From NCBI GenBank assembly GCA_002328625.1, contig DCVC01000107.1:1-15036 (forward strand): a DNA stretch of 15,036 nt, read 5' to 3'. A program made the translations under genes and the position numbers. Positions 6,547 through 13,171 of the stretch are shown piece by piece; the stretch's first letter is position 1, and the number at the start of each line of letters is the position of its first letter. The DNA comes from Bacteroidales bacterium UBA2198 (GTDB taxonomy: Bacteria > Bacteroidota > Bacteroidia > Bacteroidales > VadinHA17). Under the pieces are notes generated by a model. The model saw only the letters and a list, made by a program, of their open reading frames with translations, did no database searches and had not been told where the DNA came from.

Positions 6547-7389
6547 TCAACCAAAAAGTGAAACAAAAAGATAAACAACAGGGAAAGCTACTATTGTGCT
6601 GTCGAAGCGGTCAAGGAATCCTCCGTGCCCCGGCATGATATTGCCAGAGTCTTTAACTCCAAGGCTCCGCTTCAGCATCGATTCAATTAGATCTCCATAT
6701 GTGCCTGCAACCGAAATCAGTGCTGCAATTATCATCCATCCTTTTGTGTCAACCACACCAAACCAGCCTGATAATAGCCATGCTGCAGGAACAGTTATTA
6801 TTAAACCTCCGAAAAAACCTTCCCACGATTTCTTTGGAGATATGCGCTCTAAAAGCCTGTGGCGCCCAAAAGAAATACCTGCAAGGTAAGCTGCAGTGTC
6901 ATTTGCCCATAACAAAACAAAGAATCCGATGATCAGTCCGGGAGAAAAAATCAGACTATCATGAGCCAGGAGTGAATCCAGTCCGGTCCGTGCAAAGGAT
7001 GACCAGGGAAATAACGAGAATGGAAGTACGCAATAAATCAAAGGGAAAAATGTATGGGCCAGGGAATTAAATGGTTTTTCCTGTCTTCTGTAAAGTTCTG
7101 CTGTCATGATCAACAGGAAGAATGGCAAAAACAAGAGGTACCAATCTGTCTTAATTACACCTGCCGCTGCAAGGGTCGAGATCGTATAAATCATTATTCC
7201 GACAATCATTCCCATGATTGTCTGGGGATATATGCCTGTGTTTCTGATCATTAAGTAATATTCGTACTGGGTTCCGCAGAGAATTATTAATCCTGTGATC
7301 AAGAATGAAACAGGGTGTAGCCAGAAGCCTCCCAAAACAAATACAACTATTCCTATTCCGGTTAATGTCCTTCTGAAGAAGTCGTTCAA
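6547..7389 (-). CDS. cdsA: Phosphatidate cytidylyltransferase
   Basis: Makes CDP-diacylglycerol from phosphatidate and CTP in the inner membrane, the branch point of phospholipid synthesis. It has 280 residues and about eight hydrophobic segments, the usual size. The family signature occupies 237-263: S-M-L-K-R, then G-V-K-D, P-G-H-G-G and D-R-F-D. NDTAAY (163-168) and SPKKSWEG (184-191) are also typical. The start is a TTG at 7389, because no ATG occurs before residue 47 and MNDFFRRTLTGI matches the expected N-terminus. The TTG overlaps the ftsH stop as TTGA. Translation is therefore probably coupled to ftsH, with a weak initiation codon limiting yield. Confidence 0.95.
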   Translation of the reverse strand: MNDFFRRTLTGIGIVVFVLGGFWLHPVSFLITGLIILCGTQYEYYLMIRNTGIYPQTIMGMIVGIMIYTISTLAAAGVIKTDWYLLFLPFFLLIMTAELYRRQEKPFNSLAHTFFPLIYCVLPFSLFPWSSFARTGLDSLLAHDSLIFSPGLIIGFFVLLWANDTAAYLAGISFGRHRLLERISPKKSWEGFFGGLIITVPAAWLLSGWFGVVDTKGWMIIAALISVAGTYGDLIESMLKRSLGVKDSGNIMPGHGGFLDRFDSTIVAFPVVYLFVSLFG

Positions 7390-9533
7390 TCTGATTTTCT
7401 TTTATCTGTTTCCTTTTGTTTTTTAACCTTTAATAAAGGTTTGCCGGAATTTCTCCCGTCCTCATCCGGTCTTTTCATTTTTGGTTTGCTCTTTTTTGTT
7501 TCCTGGTTTTCAAAGAAAGCTGATTTTTTATTTGTTATATTTTCGCCTGCAACAGATCGCGACACAGCACTTTCTCTCTCTTCCTTTAACTGATCGGCTC
7601 TTCTTTTCCCAAAAATTCTTTCAAGATCTTCGCTGAAGATCACTTCTTTTTCGAGGAGTAGTTCAGCAAGCTCGGTAAGTCCTTTAATATTGTTTTTAAG
7701 GACTTGCTTTGCCCTTTCGTATGACTCTTCAATTATTTGTTTAACTTCATGATCAATAAGTTCAGCAGTTTTTTCGCTATAGGGTTTGGTAAATCCGAAA
7801 TCAGCCTGACCTGATGAGTCATAGAAACTTATATTACCAACTTTTTCGCTCATGCCGAAGTAAGATACCATGGCATAGGCTTGCTTTGTAATTTTTTCAA
7901 GGTCGCTCAGGGCTCCTGTAGATATCTTTCCAAAGATCAGTTGTTCGGAGGCTCTGCCACCTAAAGCGTAAGCCATTTCATCAAGGAGCTGTTCGCGGGT
8001 AGTAATCTGTCTCTCTTCCGGCAGGTACCATGCAGCACCCAGGGCTCTCCCTCTTGGTATTATGGTAACTTTAAGCAAAGGGCTTGCATGTTCGAGCATC
8101 CAGCTGACAGTGGCATGTCCTGCTTCGTGATATGCAATGGTCTTTTTCTCCATTAACGAAATGATCTTGCTTTTCCTCTCAAGACCACCTACAATACGAT
8201 CTATTGCGTCAAGAAAATCCTGCTTTTCAACTACCTTTTTATTCTTTCTTGCAGCGATAAGTGCTGATTCATTGCATACATTGGCAATGTCTGCACCGGA
8301 AAAACCGGGGGTCTGCTTAGCCAGAAATCCAATATCAAAATCCTTCGTAAGCTTTATTGGCCGCAGGTGTACTTTAAAGATTGCTTCGCGTTCAGTTAAA
8401 TCTGGCAGTTCCACATGAATCTGGCGGTCGAACCTTCCTGCACGCAGCAATGCCCTGTCGAGGATATCAGCCCTGTTTGTGGCTGCCAGAATGATGACGC
8501 CCATATTTGTCCCGAATCCATCCATTTCAGTAAGGAGTTGATTAAGGGTATTTTCACGCTCATCATTCGATCCAAAATTTACGTTGCGGCCCCTTGCCCT
8601 GCCAACAGCATCAATTTCATCAATAAACACAATACATGGAGCCTTCTCCTTAGCCTGCTTAAAAAGATCGCGGACTCTTGAAGCCCCGACGCCAACGAAC
8701 ATCTCAACAAAATCAGAACCTGAGATCGAAAAGAAAGGCACATTAGCTTCTCCTGCAACCGCTTTTGCAAGCAGTGTTTTGCCTGTTCCAGGAGGGCCGA
8801 TAAGGAGTGCTCCCTTTGGTATCTTGCCTCCCAGCTGAGTGTATTTTTTCGGATTTTTCAGGAAATCGACAATCTCCATTACTTCAGTCTTTGCCTCTTC
8901 CAGTCCGGCAACATCGTTGAAATTCAGCTTCACATTGGTGTCTTTATCAAAGATCTGTGCCCTTGATTTGCCAACACTGAAAATGCCACCCGCTCCACCA
9001 GCTCCTCCTCCCGCCATACGCTTCATCAGGAAGATCCAAAGAATAATAAGAAATGCAAATGGCAGAATCCATCCTAATATCTCTCCAAAATAATTCTTGC
9101 GATTAACATAGTCAGGATAAATAATCTCTTTCTCAGTATATCCTGCGTTCTTCTGCTCCTCAAGTATGAATGGTTCAAAATTGCTAATGTCCCCTATGTT
9201 GTATGAAAAATTCGCTTTGGGAACTGAAAATCCCATTCCTCCCCCGGGTTTTGCAATATTAGGATACCGGCCTGATTTAATGGCCTCTTCAGTAAGAAAT
9301 ATTTCTGCCTGTTCTTTGTTAACAACAATTATTTTCTCAATGTCGCGATTTGCAATCATCGCCTTGATTTCGCTGGTTGTTGCCTTAGGAGTCGTTTTAC
9401 CTCCATAAATCACCTGAATAATAATAAAGGAGACAGCCAGAATCGCAAAAATCCAGTTGGTATTAAACTTGGGCTTTACGTTTTTATCAGGCTTTCTGTC
9501 AGATCCCTGATTATTGTTATTATTTTCTGTCAT
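7386..9533 (-). CDS. ftsH: ATP-dependent zinc metalloprotease FtsH
   Basis: Hexameric membrane-anchored AAA+ protease that degrades misassembled membrane proteins and short-lived regulators. It has 715 residues. Two transmembrane helices (about 26-43 and 152-170) flank a periplasmic domain. The ATPase has Walker A GPPGTGKT (246-253), Walker B IVFIDEID (301-308) and a second region of homology with Asn353, Arg364 and Arg367. The zinc protease motif HEAGH is at 469-473, with Asp544 (GALSDL) as likely third ligand. A glycine-rich linker (174-183) follows the second helix. The tail from about 650 is lysine-rich and probably disordered, a variable region in the family. The ATG at 9533 is 11 nt after rsfS and lacks a Shine-Dalgarno sequence. 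In other bacteria FtsH controls lipid enzymes, so its place beside cdsA and psd is suggestive but not proof of such control. Confidence 0.98.
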   Translation of the reverse strand: MTENNNNNQGSDRKPDKNVKPKFNTNWIFAILAVSFIIIQVIYGGKTTPKATTSEIKAMIANRDIEKIIVVNKEQAEIFLTEEAIKSGRYPNIAKPGGGMGFSVPKANFSYNIGDISNFEPFILEEQKNAGYTEKEIIYPDYVNRKNYFGEILGWILPFAFLIILWIFLMKRMAGGGAGGAGGIFSVGKSRAQIFDKDTNVKLNFNDVAGLEEAKTEVMEIVDFLKNPKKYTQLGGKIPKGALLIGPPGTGKTLLAKAVAGEANVPFFSISGSDFVEMFVGVGASRVRDLFKQAKEKAPCIVFIDEIDAVGRARGRNVNFGSNDERENTLNQLLTEMDGFGTNMGVIILAATNRADILDRALLRAGRFDRQIHVELPDLTEREAIFKVHLRPIKLTKDFDIGFLAKQTPGFSGADIANVCNESALIAARKNKKVVEKQDFLDAIDRIVGGLERKSKIISLMEKKTIAYHEAGHATVSWMLEHASPLLKVTIIPRGRALGAAWYLPEERQITTREQLLDEMAYALGGRASEQLIFGKISTGALSDLEKITKQAYAMVSYFGMSEKVGNISFYDSSGQADFGFTKPYSEKTAELIDHEVKQIIEESYERAKQVLKNNIKGLTELAELLLEKEVIFSEDLERIFGKRRADQLKEERESAVSRSVAGENITNKKSAFFENQETKKSKPKMKRPDEDGRNSGKPLLKVKKQKETDKRKSD

Positions 9534-9544
9534 AAATGATTAAC

Positions 9545-9919
9545 TTACTTTTTATTATCCTTCATGGCTTCAATTGAGGCATCCGCCCAGAGAGATTCAA
9601 GGTTGTAAAAATCACGATATTCCTCAAGGAATATATGTACAACAACATCCCCATAATCTAAGAGAACCCAGAAACAATTATCAAGACCTTCAACATGAAG
9701 TGGTTTCTCTCCTGCCTCCAGCCTGGCCTTATCTTCTACTGAATCACAAATTGCATCAACCTGAGTGACTGACGATCCGTGACAAATGATAAAATAATCT
9801 GTTATCCTGTTTTCAAATCTCCTCAAATCAACTTTCAGAACATTCTGCCCTTTCTTCTCATATATACCTTTAACAACGCTCTTAAGGAGTAGTTCAGTTC
9901 CTTCAGATCTTTTCCTCAT
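9545..9919 (-). CDS. rsfS: Ribosomal silencing factor RsfS
   Basis: Binds ribosomal protein uL14 on the 50S subunit and blocks subunit joining when growth slows (RsfS/DUF143 family). It has 124 residues from the ATG at 9919; an in-frame TTG one codon upstream (9922) is less likely. The conserved core is present: ITDYFIICHGSS (about 38-49) and, near the C-terminus, WVLLDYGDVVVHIF followed by R-x-F-Y-x-L-E-x-L-W-x-D-A. It is first in the unit with ftsH, cdsA, psd and fprA, 11 nt before ftsH, and divergent from birA across 154 nt. A TACTTTTG box 29 nt upstream of the start is a good -7 candidate. No Shine-Dalgarno sequence is visible. Confidence 0.95.
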   Translation of the reverse strand: MRKRSEGTELLLKSVVKGIYEKKGQNVLKVDLRRFENRITDYFIICHGSSVTQVDAICDSVEDKARLEAGEKPLHVEGLDNCFWVLLDYGDVVVHIFLEEYRDFYNLESLWADASIEAMKDNKK

Positions 9920-9947
9920 CAAACCCTATCAATTATATATCAAGTCG

Positions 9948-9955
9948 CAAAAGTA
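9948..9955 (-). promoter_or_regulatory. Candidate -7 box for the rsfS-ftsH-cdsA-psd-fprA unit
   Basis: On the minus strand TACTTTTG (followed by C) matches the Bacteroidota -7 consensus TAnnTTTG exactly. It predicts a start site about 20 nt before the rsfS ATG. No TTTG/TTG -33 box lies at the usual spacing; the nearest ATTG is 29 nt upstream. The match is therefore only half a promoter. Confidence 0.4.
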
Positions 9956-9969
9956 CAAACTTTTATCCT

Positions 9970-9977
9970 TATTTTTG
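9970..9977 (+). promoter_or_regulatory. Candidate -7 box for birA
   Basis: TATTTTTG matches TAnnTTTG on the plus strand, about 97 nt ahead of the birA ATG, implying a leader of about 90 nt. No -33 box at good spacing was found. It lies 14 nt from the opposing rsfS -7 candidate, so the two divergent promoters would overlap. Confidence 0.3.
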
Positions 9978-10073
9978 TATTAATCAATCTCTTTTTACAA
10001 TTTCAGTGCCAATTCCTGAATTAATACAGGTCCGGAGGAAAACTCCTCATAACTAATTAACTAGAAACGTAAA

Positions 10074-10814
10074 ATGATAATCGGATCAAATTTTATATTT
10101 TGTGAAAATCTGTCATCCACAAACACATATTCAGCAAATCGCTTAAGAATTGAAACCCTGCCTGAAGGAACAATTATTTATACAAACTTTCAATCGGCAG
10201 GAAAAGGACAAATGGGTAATCAATGGGAAAGTGAGGATGGCAGTAATCTGCTGATAAGCATTGTTCTTTATCCACGGGTTGTAGACCCCGAAGAGCAGTT
10301 TCTAATTTCAATGGCGCTCTCACTCGGGATATGTGATTTCTTGAAAAGATATCTTCCCGACTGTAAAATCAAATGGCCAAATGATATTTATGTAGATGAT
10401 GGCAAAATTGCAGGTATCCTGATAGAGAATTCAATAATGAACAATAAGATAGAAAGTTGCATAGCTGGCATTGGCCTGAACATTAATCAGGTCAAATTCC
10501 TCAGCGATGCACCAAATCCTGTTTCCCTTAGTTTATTGACAGGGAGAACATATGATCTTGGGGTTTGTCTCAACCAACTTTCAGAGGATACCGACAGGAA
10601 ATACAGACAGCTCCTGTCGGGAGACAGATATACTATAAGGAGTGAGTATATCTCTTCACTTTACAGATTAAATAAATGGAGTGACTTTAAAGACATTAAC
10701 GGAGTTTTTTCGGGCCGTTTAATTTCTGTTACTCAGACAGGACTCCTGCAGGTTGAAAACAGAAAAGGGGAAGTTGTTGAATATATGTTTAATGAGCTTA
10801 AATTTATACCTTAA
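10074..10814 (+). CDS. birA: Biotin--[acetyl-CoA-carboxylase] ligase
   Basis: Activates biotin with ATP and attaches it to the lysine of biotin carboxyl carrier proteins in the cytoplasm. It has 246 residues, so it is the class I (ligase-only) type without the N-terminal winged helix that lets E. coli BirA repress the biotin operon. The catalytic domain shows SAGKGQMGNQW (41-51), equivalent to the GRGRRGRxW biotinyl-AMP loop, then NLLIS (58-62), KWPNDIYVD (100-108) and the catalytic-lysine motif GKIAGILIE (110-118). GIGLNIN is at 133-139, and a small C-terminal SH3-like domain follows (about 203-246). The ATG at 10074 is preceded by in-frame stops and has no nearby Shine-Dalgarno sequence. 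Its 3' end overlaps the opposing SRPBCC gene by 11 nt. Confidence 0.95.
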   Translation: MIIGSNFIFCENLSSTNTYSANRLRIETLPEGTIIYTNFQSAGKGQMGNQWESEDGSNLLISIVLYPRVVDPEEQFLISMALSLGICDFLKRYLPDCKIKWPNDIYVDDGKIAGILIENSIMNNKIESCIAGIGLNINQVKFLSDAPNPVSLSLLTGRTYDLGVCLNQLSEDTDRKYRQLLSGDRYTIRSEYISSLYRLNKWSDFKDINGVFSGRLISVTQTGLLQVENRKGEVVEYMFNELKFIP

Positions 10815-11232
10815 TATCTCTCCATCCATTATACTTTTCCATCTCATTGACCAGAGTTTCAAGGAACTGACAAATAGGTTTCTCTGCCATCATTTTCAAT
10901 ACAGGATTTAAATCGGCGTCCAGAGTGACTTTTACCTCTGCAGAATTATCACTTATGCCTGAGATGAGGAAGTAAAGTGAAAAAGGGTTTGAGTTTAGAA
11001 TAGTGCCTGAAAAAGCAATTCTTGAATCAGGTTTTGTATCGGTTACATATAAATTTATATTCCCCAGGGTCGGTACCCGGAAATTACATGATCTTTTGTC
11101 AGCCTGCCAATCGGTTATTATGTCATTGCGGACAAAACGTTCAAAATTCCTGATATCGGAAATAAAATTAAAAACTTCTTTATCACTGCTGAATATTCGT
11201 GCAATCCTGCTTTCATAAGAAGATATACTCAT
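10804..11232 (-). CDS. SRPBCC-fold protein of unknown function
   Basis: A soluble 142-residue protein without signal peptide or membrane segment. The pattern fits the SRPBCC (START/polyketide-cyclase-like) helix-grip fold. The N-terminal strand ESRIARIFSSDKEVFNFISD leads into a helix, then N-F-E-R-F, a series of antiparallel strands through the middle (about 45-110), and a long C-terminal helix with LETLVNEMEKY. No catalytic residues can be named and the ligand is unknown. It follows pyrE by 24 nt and is presumably co-transcribed; I recall pyrE and a gene of this fold as neighbours in other Bacteroidota. The ATG at 11230-11232 has an AGG 3-4 nt upstream. Its stop codon lies inside the end of birA, and no terminator separates the two. 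Confidence 0.75.
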   Translation of the reverse strand: MSISSYESRIARIFSSDKEVFNFISDIRNFERFVRNDIITDWQADKRSCNFRVPTLGNINLYVTDTKPDSRIAFSGTILNSNPFSLYFLISGISDNSAEVKVTLDADLNPVLKMMAEKPICQFLETLVNEMEKYNGWRDIKV

Positions 11233-11256
11233 TACCTGAGTTTTGTATTATTCATA

Positions 11257-11889
11257 TCATTTACCCCAGACTGAAGGATTGATCCTCCACTTATTCAGAG
11301 TCTCAACGTCTGATTCCCCAATATAACCTGTATTTACAGCAGTTGTTATAAGAGTTGTATAATTGCTCAGGGTATTCAAAGTGCATTTTTCAGTTTTGAA
11401 ACCTTCTGAGGCCTTTTCAAATTCATATGTAAAGATTGCAAGCATTCCAAGAACTCCACAACCGGCTTCCCTTAGAGCCCTGACTGCACTGAGGCTGCTT
11501 CCTCCTGTTGAAATAAGATCCTCAATAACAACTACTTTCTGTCCGGATTCATAATAACCCTCAATCTGGTTGCCAAGACCATGCTCTTTAGCACCTGATC
11601 TGACATAAATAAAAGGCAGTCCAAGTTTATCAGCAGCAAGAGCACCATGTGCTATTGCCCCGGTGGCGACTCCGGCTATAATTTCTGCGGAAGGATAAAG
11701 CTCCCTTGCAAGCTTTGCAAATGAGTCACGGATGTACGACCTTACCTCCGGAAAAGAGAGGGTTTTACGATTATCACAGTAAATTGGCGACTTCCATCCC
11801 GACGCCCATGTAAAAGGATTTGACGGTTGTAATTTTATTGCTTTAATTTGTAACAGATATTCAGCGATTTTTTTTGCACTATTCTCCAT
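11257..11889 (-). CDS. pyrE: Orotate phosphoribosyltransferase
   Basis: Joins orotate to PRPP to give orotidine monophosphate, the fifth step of pyrimidine synthesis. From the ATG at 11889 it is 210 residues, matching the family length. An in-frame ATG at 11910 adds seven residues but would run into the divergent NUDIX gene, and MENSAKKIAEYLLQIKAI looks like the normal N-terminus. Visible elements are FTWASGWKSPIYCDNR (26-41), the flexible catalytic loop AKEHGLGNQIEG (100-111) and the PRPP-binding motif VVVIEDLISTGGSS (119-132). Start codons of pyrE and the NUDIX gene are separated by only 6 nt. No leader attenuator of the enterobacterial type is present. Confidence 0.96.
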   Translation of the reverse strand: MENSAKKIAEYLLQIKAIKLQPSNPFTWASGWKSPIYCDNRKTLSFPEVRSYIRDSFAKLARELYPSAEIIAGVATGAIAHGALAADKLGLPFIYVRSGAKEHGLGNQIEGYYESGQKVVVIEDLISTGGSSLSAVRALREAGCGVLGMLAIFTYEFEKASEGFKTEKCTLNTLSNYTTLITTAVNTGYIGESDVETLNKWRINPSVWGK

Positions 11890-11895
11890 AAGGGT

Positions 11896-12507
11896 ATGTA
11901 TAAAGTTCATTTTGAAAACAGATACATTTTAATAAGTTCCGAACCTGATCGCGTGCAAAAATACGGGTTATTCCATAAATTCTATGCCACCAAAGAACTT
12001 TTTAAATTAATATCAGATTTTCAGTCTGATACAAGTATTTCTTCTATTAACATATACGGGCCAAATATAAAACATATCTGGAAAATATTCAGGATTTATT
12101 TTACAGAGGTTGATGCGGCCGGAGGACTTGTACAACATGTTTCAGGAAGGTATCTGTTTATTGAAAAGAAAGGCCGGCTTGATCTTCCAAAAGGACATCT
12201 TGAACCTGGTGAGGAACCGGAGACATGTGCTCTCAGGGAAGTGAACGAGGAGTGTGGTATCACCGGGCACGAAATAATCAAATCGCTTCTGCCAAGTTAT
12301 CACACTTATAGCTGGGAAGGCATTTCATACCTTAAAAAGACAACCTGGTTCCTCATGCATTATAGCGGGGAGATGGTTACCGAGCCCCAGGTCAAAGAAG
12401 GTATAACAAAGGTAGAGTGGCTTTTGCCTGATGAACTTAGTAAAATAAAAAGTACAGCCTGGCTATCACTTATGGATATGATTAATTCTTCAGTTCTGAG
12501 AACCTGA
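11896..12507 (+). CDS. NUDIX hydrolase with extra N-terminal segment
   Basis: A 203-residue protein whose central part is a NUDIX domain, a fold that hydrolyses nucleoside diphosphates linked to another group. The complete NUDIX box lies at 100-122: G100, E106, then R114-E115-V-x-E118-E119-x-G121-I122, following the strand RLDLPKGH. The metal-binding glutamates are intact. About 70 residues precede it (MYKVHFENRYILIS...), forming a separate alpha/beta segment that is not part of the minimal fold; I recall it in Bacteroidota homologues. The substrate cannot be predicted. The ATG at 11896 has AAGGG just upstream, although too close for an ideal ribosome binding site. It is monocistronic on the plus strand, with no clear terminator after it. 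Confidence 0.92.
   Translation: MYKVHFENRYILISSEPDRVQKYGLFHKFYATKELFKLISDFQSDTSISSINIYGPNIKHIWKIFRIYFTEVDAAGGLVQHVSGRYLFIEKKGRLDLPKGHLEPGEEPETCALREVNEECGITGHEIIKSLLPSYHTYSWEGISYLKKTTWFLMHYSGEMVTEPQVKEGITKVEWLLPDELSKIKSTAWLSLMDMINSSVLRT
11956..11963 (-). promoter_or_regulatory. Candidate -7 box of pyrE inside the NUDIX gene
   Basis: On the minus strand TATTTTTG (followed by C) matches TAnnTTTG exactly. It lies 67 nt upstream of the preferred pyrE ATG and within codons 21-23 of the opposing NUDIX gene. A TTTG at 11991-11994 could be the -33 box but is 27 nt away, somewhat too far. Confidence 0.35.
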
Positions 12508-12545
12508 GTCTTCTTTCTGGTCTGTTTTTAAATCAAGATGCTTTC

Positions 12546-12674
12546 TGCTTGTTATTGTCCATAATTTACCACTAGTGTCCGATTAATATTGAGAGATTCC
12601 TCGCTCCACTCGGGATGACAGGAATTTGAGGGATTTAGAGGCAGGAGGTTAACATTGATATTAACTAACAAGCA
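12546..12674. repeat. Possible small repeat element in the NUDIX-coaD spacer
   Basis: The 181-nt spacer 12508-12688 has no gene. TGCTTGTTA (12546-12554) and TAACAAGCA (12666-12674) form 9-bp inverted ends. Inside are CACTAGTG (an 8-bp palindrome, about 12569-12576) and a segment at 12593-12625 beginning GAGATTCCTCGCTCC and ending GATGACAGGAAT. The latter resembles short intergenic repeats that I recall being dispersed in many bacterial genomes, with ATTCC and GGAAT as inverted ends. No flanking target duplication and no second copy in this window were seen, so the boundaries are uncertain. Confidence 0.4.
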
Positions 12675-12688
12675 TCCAGTAATAAAGA

Positions 12689-13171
12689 TTAAGCGTCTTC
12701 TCCTTTGTAGTCTTTCAACCTGATCACTGACGGGACAAATTTGGAGGCATCACCTCCACTGCGAATTATATCCCGGACAATTGTTGAATTAATTGGAGTA
12801 TGTTCAGGGATTGTTAGTAGGAAAACTGATTCAACATCTGTATCCAATGCCTTATTTACCTGGGCAATAGCTCTTTCAAACTCAAAGTCAGCTGCTGTGC
12901 GCAGTCCCCGCAGCAGGTAACGGGCTTCATTTTTCCTGCAAAAATCAACAGTCAGCCCCTCGTAATGGTCAACCCTGATTCTTGGTTCATTTTGAAAGAC
13001 TTTTGCTATAATCTCTTTTCGCGTCTTAAGCGAATAGTAACTCTTTTTCAGAGCGTTTGCGCCAACTGCAATTATGATTTCATCGAACAGGCTGAGAGCT
13101 CTTTTTACAATACCTTCATGGCCGATTGTGAAAGGGTCAAATGATCCGGGAAAAACTGCTACTTTTTTCAT
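12689..13171 (-). CDS. coaD: Pantetheine-phosphate adenylyltransferase
   Basis: Transfers AMP from ATP to 4'-phosphopantetheine, the penultimate step of coenzyme A synthesis, in the cytoplasm. It has 160 residues, the usual length. The nucleotidyltransferase signature PGSFDPFTIGH (8-18) has the catalytic histidine of the T/HxGH motif at 18. LLRGLRTAADFEFE (86-99) and INSTIVRDI (127-135, equivalent to ISSTxVR) are also present. The ATG (13169-13171) overlaps the lon stop TGA (13168-13170) as ATGA, so translation is probably coupled to lon. No terminator hairpin with a uridine run is visible after the stop codon. Confidence 0.97.
   Translation of the reverse strand: MKKVAVFPGSFDPFTIGHEGIVKRALSLFDEIIIAVGANALKKSYYSLKTRKEIIAKVFQNEPRIRVDHYEGLTVDFCRKNEARYLLRGLRTAADFEFERAIAQVNKALDTDVESVFLLTIPEHTPINSTIVRDIIRSGGDASKFVPSVIRLKDYKGEDA

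Noticed and set aside
8137..9408. Several plus-strand open frames of 80-93 codons opposite ftsH
   Set aside because: They mirror the codon structure of the highly conserved ftsH gene and have no start signals or homology of their own.
10035..10048. Small hairpin (GAGGA-AAAC-TCCTC) with a Shine-Dalgarno-like GGAGG ahead of birA
   Set aside because: It is about 38 nt from the birA ATG with no nearby start codon for a leader peptide, and a 5-bp stem is easily found by chance; it is not convincing as a riboswitch or attenuator.
11890..11910. Upstream in-frame ATG for pyrE at 11910
   Set aside because: It would overlap the divergent NUDIX start, and the extra seven residues (MNFIHTL) do not look like the family N-terminus.
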